Part shown: positions 56,621 to 64,000 of the stretch, piece by piece
Layout of the letters: the number at the start of each line of letters is the position of its first letter
Position numbering within the stretch: position 1 is the first letter of the stretch
Assembly (NCBI RefSeq): GCF_000166055.1
Contig: NC_014664.1
Location: 2,883,501-2,947,500, forward strand
DNA length: 64,000 nucleotides
Origin: Rhodomicrobium vannielii ATCC 17100
GTDB taxonomy: Bacteria; Pseudomonadota; Alphaproteobacteria; Rhizobiales; Rhodomicrobiaceae
Reading direction: 5' to 3'
Translations under genes and position numbers: made by a program
Notes under the pieces: generated by a model
What the model was told of the DNA's origin: nothing
What the model saw: only the letters and a program-made list of their open reading frames with translations
The model's database searches: none

Positions 56621-59074
56621 ATGTCTGAATCTGAATACGAAATCGCGAACCACACGTCTCTTGACGTGTCGGAGCTGGCGGCGGCCTTGCGTGGCCAGAA
56701 CCCGCTGTTCCGCAAATGGGCCGAAGGTTATGGCGTCATCAAGCACCAGGACGTCACCCAGGTGCGCATTTATGGCCTGGCCGAAACGCTGATCAAGGCG
56801 GGCAAGGCGAAAAACCTCGACGAAATCCTGAATAAGCTCATCGCGGCCGACCGCTTGACCAGCGCCGCGATGTGGATCGTCGTCCACATGACCTATGCGA
56901 CCCGCGTCGACCTTGAAGGTCGCCCGCTCGCCGCCAACGACTTCAAGCACGCGCCGGAAGGCCACACCGGTGGCTCGCTCAACGTCGCGCCCGCTTATGT
57001 CGGCTACTTCCTCGCGAACGCCCTGACCGGCGAAACGCGCTCATGGGTCATGGGGCAGGGACACACCGTCGCCGCTATCGAATCCGTGAACCTTCTGCTC
57101 GACAATCAGACGCCGCAGCAGAAAGACCGCTATTCGCGCAACGCCGCAGGCCTGCAAAACCTCGTCCGCGACTTCTACTCCTACGCCATCGCGCCGGACG
57201 GCTCGCCCGGCGTGCCGCTTGGCAGCCACGCCAACCCGAACACGGCTGGCGCGACGATGGAAGGCGGCTATCTCGGCTTCGCGGAAGTGGAATATGTCCA
57301 CATGCCGCTGAAGGGCGAGAAGCTCGTCGCGATCCTCTCCGACGGCGCTTTCGAAGAGCAGCGCGGCAGTGAATGGTCCTCGCGCTGGTGGCGTCCTGGC
57401 GACAGCGGCCTCGTCGCGCCGATCATGATCCTGAACGGCCGCCGCATCGAGGAACGCAGCGAGATCGAGCAGCAGGGCGGCACCGAGTGGCTGAACGACC
57501 ACCTGCGCATCAACAACTTCGACCCGATCGATATCGACGGAACCGATCCGGCGGCTTTCGCCTGGTCGATCCTCATTTCGGAGTCGAAGCTCGAAGGTCG
57601 CGGTGCGCTGACGCTCGCGGGCAAGCGCGATTATCCGATCCGTCTGCCTTATACGGTCGCGCGCACCATCAAGGGCTACGGCTTCCCCGGTGCTGGCACG
57701 AACCGCGCGCACGGAACGCCGCTCCTCGGCAATCCTCGCCACGACGAAGCCGCGCGCAAGGAGTTCATCGAGGGTGCGGCAGCTCTGTTCGTGCCGCCCG
57801 CCGAACTTGAAACGTCCATCGCTGCGTTCAATGTCCACGCCGAGCAGCACCGCCCGAAGGAAGGCGACCATCCGATCGCGGCGCGCAATGTGGCAACGCC
57901 GGCGTTCCCCGAAACTGTGTGGTCCGAGGTTGGTGTCGACGTCTCGCCGATGTCAGCGGTTGACCGCTTCTTCGTGGATCTCGTGAAGGCGAACCCGAAC
58001 CTTCGCCCGCGCGTCGGCAACCCCGACGAACTCGGTTCGAACCAGATGGGCCTGACGCTCGCGCATCTGAAGCACCGCGTGAACGTGCCGGAAGAAGGTG
58101 TGCCGGAATCGACGGAAGGCGCGATCATCACCGCGCTGAACGAAGAAGCCGTGATTGGCGCGGCGCTTGGCAACAAGGGCGGCCTCAACCTCTCGGTCAG
58201 CTACGAAGCCTTCGCCGTCAAGATGCTTGGCGCGCTCCGCCAGGACATCATCTTCGCGCGGCACCAAAAGCATCTCGGCAAGAAGCCGGGCTGGATCGGC
58301 GTGCCGGTCATCGCCACGTCGCATGCGTGGGAAAACGGCAAGAACGAACAGTCGCACCAGGATCCGACGCTGGCCGAGGCGCTGCTCGGCGAAATGTCGG
58401 ACACGTCGCGCGTGCTGTTCCCGGTGGACGCGAACACCGCCGTTGAGGCGATGCGCACGATCTATCGCGACCATGGCACCATCGGTACGCTCGTCGTCTC
58501 GAAGCGCCCGGTGCCGTCGCTCGTCTCGCCGGAACTCGCGGTGAAGCTCTACGAGACCGGCGCGGCGACCTTCTCCGGCGATCTTGCGAAAGCGGACGTT
58601 CAGTTGATCGCGCTCGGCTCTTATCAGCTGGTGGAGGCGATCAAGGCCGGAAAGCGGCTCGAAGCGAAGGGCATCAAGGTGGCGGTTACGATCGTCGTCG
58701 AACCGGGCCGTCTGCGCGAGCCGCGCGACCACGTCGAAGGCAAGTTCGTGCTGTCCGATGCGCAACTGGAAGCGCTGTTCCCGGCGCGACTGCCGCGCGT
58801 CGTCGTCACGCATACGCGTCCTGAGCCCATCATCGGCGTGCTTCGTCGCATCGATGGCGGCCCGAAACATATGCGCGTGCTTGGCTACGTCAATCGCGGC
58901 GGCACGCTCGATGCGGCCGGTCTCCTGTTCGCCAACTACTCCACGTGGGCGCACATCACGCGCGAGGCGGCGAAGCTCATCGGCAAGGACGCGTACAAGG
59001 TTCTCACCGAGGAAGAAGTCCGCACCATCGACGGGCATGGCGATCCGCATCTCGTGATGAACGCCGCGTTCTGA
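56621..59074 (+). CDS. Transketolase-family ThDP enzyme (about 817 residues)
   Basis: Long thiamine-diphosphate enzyme. The N-terminal half has APEGHTGGSLNVAPAYVGYF and WVMGQGHTVAAIESV, similar to substrate/cofactor loops of transketolases. ILSDGAFEEQRGSEWSSRWW contains the diphosphate-binding region. The C-terminal half has HQKHLGKKPGWIGVPVIATS and a transketolase C-domain. Databases call such sequences transketolase or xylulose 5-phosphate 3-epimerase; they differ from classical phosphoketolase. ATG 56621 is my choice; 56609 is possible. A strong terminator follows. Confidence 0.75.
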   Translation: MSESEYEIANHTSLDVSELAAALRGQNPLFRKWAEGYGVIKHQDVTQVRIYGLAETLIKAGKAKNLDEILNKLIAADRLTSAAMWIVVHMTYATRVDLEGRPLAANDFKHAPEGHTGGSLNVAPAYVGYFLANALTGETRSWVMGQGHTVAAIESVNLLLDNQTPQQKDRYSRNAAGLQNLVRDFYSYAIAPDGSPGVPLGSHANPNTAGATMEGGYLGFAEVEYVHMPLKGEKLVAILSDGAFEEQRGSEWSSRWWRPGDSGLVAPIMILNGRRIEERSEIEQQGGTEWLNDHLRINNFDPIDIDGTDPAAFAWSILISESKLEGRGALTLAGKRDYPIRLPYTVARTIKGYGFPGAGTNRAHGTPLLGNPRHDEAARKEFIEGAAALFVPPAELETSIAAFNVHAEQHRPKEGDHPIAARNVATPAFPETVWSEVGVDVSPMSAVDRFFVDLVKANPNLRPRVGNPDELGSNQMGLTLAHLKHRVNVPEEGVPESTEGAIITALNEEAVIGAALGNKGGLNLSVSYEAFAVKMLGALRQDIIFARHQKHLGKKPGWIGVPVIATSHAWENGKNEQSHQDPTLAEALLGEMSDTSRVLFPVDANTAVEAMRTIYRDHGTIGTLVVSKRPVPSLVSPELAVKLYETGAATFSGDLAKADVQLIALGSYQLVEAIKAGKRLEAKGIKVAVTIVVEPGRLREPRDHVEGKFVLSDAQLEALFPARLPRVVVTHTRPEPIIGVLRRIDGGPKHMRVLGYVNRGGTLDAAGLLFANYSTWAHITREAAKLIGKDAYKVLTEEEVRTIDGHGDPHLVMNAAF

Positions 59075-59120
59075 TTTATCGCGGCGGTCCATCGGAAATC
59101 TGGTGGATAGCAGAACAAGC

Positions 59121-59157
59121 AAAGGGCCGAGCATTGACTCGGCCCTTTCTTTTTTTC
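59121..59157 (+). terminator. Intrinsic terminator of the transketolase-family gene
   Basis: A perfect 11-bp stem AAAGGGCCGAG/CTCGGCCCTTT with a 6-nt loop is followed by CTTTTTTT, 47 nt after the stop. Confidence 0.95.
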
Positions 59158-59290
59158 CAAACGAAGCAAAGCGTTGCAACCGCGCAACGGTGTAGGGCGG
59201 CATCTGGCAATATCTGGACGCTTTTCATGTCGCGCGAACAATGAAGTTGCCGCGAAAAGGACGCCATCTCGCCTTACACATGACTTGGTG

Positions 59291-59305
59291 TATTAATTGT
59301 TAATA
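59291..59305. promoter_or_regulatory. AT-rich palindrome upstream of the small ORF
   Basis: TATTAA-TTG-TTAATA is a perfect inverted repeat, embedded in an unusually A+T-rich stretch (about 59276-59340). It is positioned as a possible operator or promoter for the small gene at 59383. Confidence 0.45.
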
Positions 59306-59382
59306 AAAAATAGACGATTTGTTCCTATAACGCTTTTCATCGATGCAGAAGCTGCATCTTCTGAAGCAAAACGGAGCACACC

Positions 59383-59472
59383 ATGAACATCCTCTTCGAA
59401 GGCCTCTCCACTATCTTCGCTTTCATCAAGGAAGAATTCGATCTCGACCCCGCGAACCTCTGGCTTCGCTAA
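59383..59472 (+). CDS. Candidate 29-residue small protein
   Basis: ATG 59383 has GGAG at 9 nt upstream. The peptide starts MNILFEGLSTIFAFIKEEFD and ends DPANLWLR. Hydrophobic residues dominate the first half, with acidic residues following, so it could be a short amphipathic or membrane-associated helix. An AT-rich promoter-like region and a GATGCAG-AAG-CTGCATC stem precede it. It is not supported by homology; codon use looks normal. Could be a chance ORF. Confidence 0.4.
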   Translation: MNILFEGLSTIFAFIKEEFDLDPANLWLR

Positions 59473-59783
59473 ACAATCGCAAGATCGAATATTTACCTGA
59501 TACTCAGGGTTCGCACGGCGAACGATGCAGAGCTACAGAATTTGTATTCGTTGCGTTTAACCAGCGGCGGCGAGCCTTCAGACCTCGCCAAGGGACAGTC
59601 GCTTTTCTGAATTGAGACCGTCGAAAGCAGCAAGACCGGCGATTTCCGGCCGCCCGATCCGGCTCCTGCTTTCGAGAATGCCGCGCTTTCCGCGGACCAC
59701 GGCGCACCCGCCAGCCGAAATCCGGCGCGAGGTCGCTCATCGAGCTCATGAGCGACCGCCACACAATTCACCCGCCGCACTCT

Positions 59784-62006
59784 TCACGCGGCGGCGCTGT
59801 CGCCCGCATCGAGAAGCACGGCGATATTGATCTTCCCGGTCCGTTCCAGCACCCCGATCGAGACATTGCCGCTTGGCTCCGGCCGGACGGTGAAGCTGAT
59901 CGACGCATCCCCGAGCCTCATGTTGCGGATCGTGATTTCGCCAATCGACATCGGCACCACAGGATTTCGCAGCGTGATCGTGCGCTGCGGCAGGCTGTAA
60001 TGCAGCCCGAGCACCGCCTGTAACAAGTGAAACACCGCGCCGCTCGCCCATGCCTGCGGCGAACAGGCCACGGGATACAGCGTTGGGCCACGGCTGCGCC
60101 GACGAGGAAAGCCGCAGAACAGCTCCGGCAACCGCCGCTGGTCCATATAAGCCGCCGCTTGCATCAGCCCGTCGAAGATTGGTGCGATGCCTTGCGTCAG
60201 CCCGTAACGCGCGAGGCCGACGGCGATGATGGCGTTGTCGTGCGGCCAGATCGAACCATTGTGATAGGACATCGGATTGTAGCGCGCCTCGCCCGAGGCA
60301 ACCGTGCGAATTCCCCAGCCCGAATTGAAACGCGGCCGTAACAGATCGTCTGCGACATACCGCGCGCGTTCGGGCATCATGATGCCGGTCGCCATCGCGT
60401 GCGCCGCGTTGCTCGTGCGGACGCGGCAGGGCTGCTTCTTCCCGTCAAGCGCCAGAGCGTAGGTGCCGAGGTCGTCGCACCAGAAGGCCGCCTCGAACCT
60501 CAGACGAAGAAGCTCCGCTTTCGCGATCAGCGTATCCGCGCGCTCGATCTCGCCGAGAAGCTTCGCACAATCCGCCGCCACCTTCAGCGCCGCGTAGACA
60601 TAGCCCTGCACTTCGACCAGCGCGATAGGCCCGTCCGCGAGCGAGCCGTCGGCGTGGAACACCGCGTCGTGCGAGTCCTTCCAGCCTTGATTGACGAGGC
60701 CGTTCTGATTGGCGCGCGCGTATTCGACGAAGCCGTCGCCGTCCGGGTCGCCCGGCCCGTCGATCCAATCGAGCGCGGCGATCACGTTCGGCCAGATCTC
60801 GCGCAGGAATGCGATGTCGCCCGTGCGTTCGACATATAGCCCCGCGAGCAGCACGAAAAGCGGGGTTGAATCGACGCTGCCGTAGTAGAGGCCGAAGGGC
60901 ACCTCACCGAGCGCGGCCATTTCGCCGCCGCGCATCTCGTGCAGGATCTTGCCGGGCTGCGCATCGGACGCGTCGTCGAAGGTGGTGGCCTGAAACCGCG
61001 CGAGCCGCTTCAGGACGCCGCGCGCGACAGACGGGTCGAACCACAGAAGCTGCATCGCGGTGATGAGCCCGTCGCGACCGAAGGTCGTGGAATACCACGG
61101 AATGCCCGCATAGGGATATTTGCCGTCCGTCGTCTTCGTCATCAGCATGCGCAGATCGGCGAGCGACCGACAGATGATCTCGTTCACCACCGCATTGGAT
61201 GTGTTGACGCTCGCGATCTCGTGCGGCTTGCCGACGAGGTCGCGGCGGGCGTGAAACAGCCCCCAGAGGAATGAGTCGGCGGCGGGCTGCCCTTCCCCGT
61301 CGCACTTGATCGCCACATAAAGGCGCTCGGTCTCGCGCGACGCGAGCGTAATCTTGAAGCGCGCCGTCGCCTCCGTCAGTTCGACCGGAGCGGGCTCGAA
61401 GGTGAGCGTCGTCTGTCGCGCTTTTCCGTCGATGCCGGTGTAACTCAGCTTGACCTTGTCCTTGCCGACGACCTCCTTCTTCAGGGAGCCGCGCACGGGG
61501 CGCCGCATGCCGCGCACCTCGAACAGGTCGGCGAAATCGGCGTCGAAATGAAAGAGGAGGTCGAGCGAGACGGGCTCAGCGCCATGATTGACGAACGCGT
61601 TACGTTGCGCCAGCCCGCCATTGTGGAGGTAGATCGTGCGCTTGATGTGCACGGTGTCCTTGAGCAGCCCGATCCCGTCGCCATCGACATGGATGTCGGG
61701 GTTGGTCAGGTCCGCGCGCATGTTCAGATTGTCGTCGCGCATCGTCGAGCCGAGGAGGAGCGGCATCTCGCCGTTCACGCACACCGAGAGCTTCGACAGA
61801 TGACGCGTGTCGTGAGAGTAGAGCCCGCTGGCTTCATCGCTTGCGCAGCCGATGTCGCCGTAATTGTCCATCACCGCAAAGCAATCGTTCTGCTTCAGAA
61901 TGCAGCGCGGCCGTGATGGAGCGCCTGCCGAGGCGATATAGAACGGGGATTGTTCGCTCTCCGGTATCGTGTCGCAGGCGCTCGGGTCTTTCGGCGCATC
62001 CAGCAT
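59784..62006 (-). CDS. Amylo-alpha-1,6-glucosidase (glycogen debranching-like)
   Basis: 740 residues, no signal peptide. N-terminal beta-domain (GLYSHDTRHLSKLSVCVNGE) followed by an (alpha/alpha)6 catalytic region. PWYSTTFGRDGLITAMQLLW and NQGWKDSHDAVFHADGSLAD, plus YNPMSYHNGSIWPHDNAIIA, are characteristic of bacterial GDE/AGL-type glucosidases. It presumably acts on branched alpha-glucans. It is separated from the carbohydrate block by a spacer and runs on the opposite strand to the transketolase gene. A 311-nt stretch (59473-59783) between it and the small ORF has no gene I can support. Confidence 0.88.
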   Translation of the reverse strand: MLDAPKDPSACDTIPESEQSPFYIASAGAPSRPRCILKQNDCFAVMDNYGDIGCASDEASGLYSHDTRHLSKLSVCVNGEMPLLLGSTMRDDNLNMRADLTNPDIHVDGDGIGLLKDTVHIKRTIYLHNGGLAQRNAFVNHGAEPVSLDLLFHFDADFADLFEVRGMRRPVRGSLKKEVVGKDKVKLSYTGIDGKARQTTLTFEPAPVELTEATARFKITLASRETERLYVAIKCDGEGQPAADSFLWGLFHARRDLVGKPHEIASVNTSNAVVNEIICRSLADLRMLMTKTTDGKYPYAGIPWYSTTFGRDGLITAMQLLWFDPSVARGVLKRLARFQATTFDDASDAQPGKILHEMRGGEMAALGEVPFGLYYGSVDSTPLFVLLAGLYVERTGDIAFLREIWPNVIAALDWIDGPGDPDGDGFVEYARANQNGLVNQGWKDSHDAVFHADGSLADGPIALVEVQGYVYAALKVAADCAKLLGEIERADTLIAKAELLRLRFEAAFWCDDLGTYALALDGKKQPCRVRTSNAAHAMATGIMMPERARYVADDLLRPRFNSGWGIRTVASGEARYNPMSYHNGSIWPHDNAIIAVGLARYGLTQGIAPIFDGLMQAAAYMDQRRLPELFCGFPRRRSRGPTLYPVACSPQAWASGAVFHLLQAVLGLHYSLPQRTITLRNPVVPMSIGEITIRNMRLGDASISFTVRPEPSGNVSIGVLERTGKINIAVLLDAGDSAAA

Positions 62007-62160
62007 TCAGAACCTCTTCGTTCGCTGATGGTTTGGCCCCCGCCTCCTGATGAACAACTGCCCGGCGCTAAAGCGCCGCCGGTGGGCAATTGTTGATGCT
62101 TTCTCGGATATTTTACTGCATCATCGCATAAAACCGCGATCAGTTTCATGGGAGAATGGC

Positions 62161-62379
62161 ATGGCATTCGAAGCACTGAAAGCTGAACTCGATCTTCTCA
62201 TGCAAACGGTTGCGGACGCGCCCGAAGATCGCTTCGGCTTCTACATCCAGTTGAAGGAAAAGCTGAACCAGGCTCGCGCCTTCGGTTACACGCCTCCTCA
62301 GGATCTGGTCGATCTCGAAGCCGAACTCGACAAGGAATTCACGGACGAGAACGCCGAAAAGTTTCCCCGTCCGTCCTGA
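62161..62379 (+). CDS. Hypothetical small acidic protein
   Basis: 72 residues from ATG 62161, with GGGAG upstream; the frame extends to 62050 without a better start. Acidic and helical (LKAELDLLMQTVADAPEDRF, then YIQLKEKLNQARAFGYTPPQ). No signal peptide or known domain. It lies between the debranching gene and lon, facing lon. Function unknown. Confidence 0.7.
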   Translation: MAFEALKAELDLLMQTVADAPEDRFGFYIQLKEKLNQARAFGYTPPQDLVDLEAELDKEFTDENAEKFPRPS

Positions 62380-62404
62380 TCGAAGCGGCCAACGCGGCTT
62401 GCCC

Positions 62405-64000
62405 CTAATGCACCGACGCCGGCGCTTCCGGCTGCGGCTCGCTTTCCAGTGCAGCCGCGATTACATCGTCCACGCGTTCGAGCCATATGAAGTCGAGGCT
62501 CTTGCGCGTCTCTTCCGGGATGTCATCATAATCGCGACGATTGCGCGCAGGCAACATAACACGCGTTAACCCCGCGCGCGCCGCCGCCGTTACTTTTTCC
62601 TTAATGCCACCAACCGGCAACACGAGACCGCGCAGGCTGATCTCGCCCGTCATTGCCGTGTCGCTGCGCACCGTGCGCCCCGACAGCAGCGAATAAAGCG
62701 CGGTAAACATTGCCACGCCGGCGCTGGGGCCGTCCTTCGGGGTCGCGCCCGCTGGAACGTGGATGTGGATGTCGCTCTTCTCGAAGAGAGCCGGATCGAG
62801 CCCGAGCGATGCCGAGCGATTCTTGATAAGGCTGAGCGCGGCTTGCGCGCTTTCGCGCATCACGTCGCCGAGTTGGCCGGTGAGGATGAGCACCCCCTTG
62901 CCCGGTGCGCGCGTCGCCTCGATGAAGAGGATGTCGCCGCCGACGGGCGTCCAGGCGAGGCCCGTCGCCACGCCGGGAACGCTGGTACGCATCGCCACTT
63001 CGTTCTCGAAACGCGGCTGGCCGAGGATGCCCACGAGGTCGTCCGTGTGGATCTGCACCTTTTCGCCCGGCGCTTCGGCGATGCGCACCGCGACGTTGCG
63101 CAGCACCTTGCCGATCTCGCGTTCGAGCGAGCGCACACCCGCCTCGCGTGTATAGTCCTCGATGATGGCGGTCAGCGCGTCGTCGTCGATGCCCGCCTGC
63201 TCGGCGGTGAGGCCGTTCGCTTCAAGCTGGCGCGCCACGAGATAGCGCTTGGCGATTTCGAGCTTTTCCTTCGCCGTGTAGCCCGCAAGCTGGATGATCT
63301 CCATGCGGTCGAGGAGCGGGCCGGGGATCGTGTCCAGCATGTTCGCCGTCGCGATGAAGGTCACGCGAGACAGGTCGAACGGCACGCCGAGATAGGCGTC
63401 GCGGAACGTATTGTTCTGCTCGGGGTCGAGCACTTCGAGCATCGCCGCGAACGGGTCGCCCTGAATGCCGCGCCCCATCTTGTCGATCTCGTCCAGCATC
63501 ATCACCGCGTTGCGCTGACCCGCCTTCTTGATGCCCTGAATGATATTGCCCGGCAGCGAGCCGATATAGGTGCGCCGATGGCCACGGATTTCCGCCTCGT
63601 CATGGACGCCGCCGAGGCTGACGCGCACGAAGGGCCGCTCCATGGCGCGCGCGATCGACTGGCCGAGCGAGGTCTTGCCGACGCCGGGCGGGCCGACGAA
63701 GCAAAGGATCGGGGCCTTGCCCTGCGGCGCGAGCTTGCGAACGGCGAGATATTCGATGATGCGCTGCTTGATCTTGTCGAGGCCGAAATGGTCGTCTTCG
63801 AGGATCTTGCGCGCTTGCGCGATGTCGATCGGTTTTTCATCTGGCAGCGCCCAGGGAAGCTCGGTGAGCGTGTCGAGATAGGTGCGGATCATGCCCGCTT
63901 CGGCCGCCTGCTCGGGCAGACGCTCATAGCGGCGAAGCTCCTTTTTCGCCTGCGTCTCCACCTCGGTCGGCATCTGCGCCTTTGCAATGGCTGCGGCAAG
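62405..64000 (-). CDS. lon: ATP-dependent protease Lon, 5' part beyond the window
   Basis: The visible 532 residues cover the AAA+ and protease domains; the N-terminal substrate domain lies past 64000. The P-loop is [16 protein letters not shown]. Walker B region is [13 protein letters not shown]. The serine of the catalytic dyad is in [15 protein letters not shown] and the lysine in [14 protein letters not shown]. The in-frame ATG at 63973 is internal; coding continues to the edge. Confidence 0.97.
   Translation of the reverse strand, partial: LAAAIAKAQMPTEVETQAKKELRRYERLPEQAAEAGMIRTYLDTLTELPWALPDEKPIDIAQARKILEDDHFGLDKIKQRIIEYLAVRKLAPQGKAPILCFVGPPGVGKTSLGQSIARAMERPFVRVSLGGVHDEAEIRGHRRTYIGSLPGNIIQGIKKAGQRNAVMMLDEIDKMGRGIQGDPFAAMLEVLDPEQNNTFRDAYLGVPFDLSRVTFIATANMLDTIPGPLLDRMEIIQLAGYTAKEKLEIAKRYLVARQLEANGLTAEQAGIDDDALTAIIEDYTREAGVRSLEREIGKVLRNVAVRIAEAPGEKVQIHTDDLVGILGQPRFENEVAMRTSVPGVATGLAWTPVGGDILFIEATRAPGKGVLILTGQLGDVMRESAQAALSLIKNRSASLGLDPALFEKSDIHIHVPAGATPKDGPSAGVAMFTALYSLLSGRTVRSDTAMTGEISLRGLVLPVGGIKEKVTAAARAGLTRVMLPARNRRDYDDIPEETRKSLDFIWLERVDDVIAAALESEPQPEAPASVH

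Noticed and set aside
56621-59074. Assignment as xylulose 5-phosphate/fructose 6-phosphate phosphoketolase
   Set aside because: Size is similar, but the start and central motifs differ from the classical phosphoketolases I know; transketolase-family is the safer call.

Overview
The window is about 64 kb of high-GC chromosomal DNA from an alphaproteobacterium, most likely of the Hyphomicrobiales. The evidence is the tRNA-Trp/secE/nusG/rplKAJL/rpoB order, a rsmG-parA-parB block with mnmG and mnmE nearby, and the dnaQ-coaE-aroE-maf-ppsR cluster divergent from hemE-hemJ-rho, which marks replication-origin neighbourhoods in this class. A Rhodomicrobium-like genus is my guess only; the sequence alone does not settle it.

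Layout. 1-6.9 kb: transcription/translation operon on the minus strand (tRNA-Trp, secE, nusG, rplK, rplA, rplJ, rplL, rpoB cut by the window edge). 7.1-10.6 kb: tRNA-Gly, a Kef-type cation/proton antiporter and rimO. 10.7-20.7 kb: parB, parA, rsmG, mnmG and mnmE (minus strand), interrupted by plus-strand genes for small secreted proteins, an M15 peptidase and a CBS-domain protein, with parS-like 16-mers scattered through it. 20.8-23 kb: a DUF255 thioredoxin-domain protein. 23.4-26.6 kb: a LuxR-type regulator gene split by a complete IS66-family element; its inverted repeats and 8-bp target duplication can be read to the base. 26.6-32.4 kb: nudC, coaA, hisE, an AraC/MFS pair, a small secreted protein and secB.

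32.5-37 kb is the most distinctive accessory block: a LuxI acyl-homoserine-lactone synthase with a LuxR receptor, two uncharacterised small proteins downstream of luxI, a methyltransferase resembling the PhcB family (3-hydroxy fatty acid methyl ester signals), and a second LuxR-type regulator divergent from it. Two kinds of diffusible signal may therefore be made or modified at one locus. 37-44.3 kb: dnaQ, coaE, aroE, maf, ppsR, then a 319-bp divergent spacer that is the best positional candidate for oriC, then hemE, hemJ and rho. 44.4-46.5 kb: an anti-sigma-like protein without zinc ligands, a basic protein of five 22-residue repeats, a long gene-poor spacer and a secreted cache-domain protein.

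46.5-59.1 kb: a carbohydrate locus with a GH94 enzyme resembling 1,2-beta-oligoglucan phosphorylase, a GH15 enzyme, a GH144-like protein, a degenerate ABC exporter-type protein, a GH3 beta-glucosidase and a transketolase-family enzyme. Together these suggest intracellular processing of beta-1,2-linked glucans and entry into pentose/hexose phosphate metabolism. 59.1-64 kb: a spacer with a candidate 29-residue protein, an amylo-1,6-glucosidase, a small unknown protein, and lon (cut by the window end).

Most genes left of about 40.8 kb run leftward, and hemE-hemJ-rho run rightward, as expected if replication starts between ppsR and hemE.
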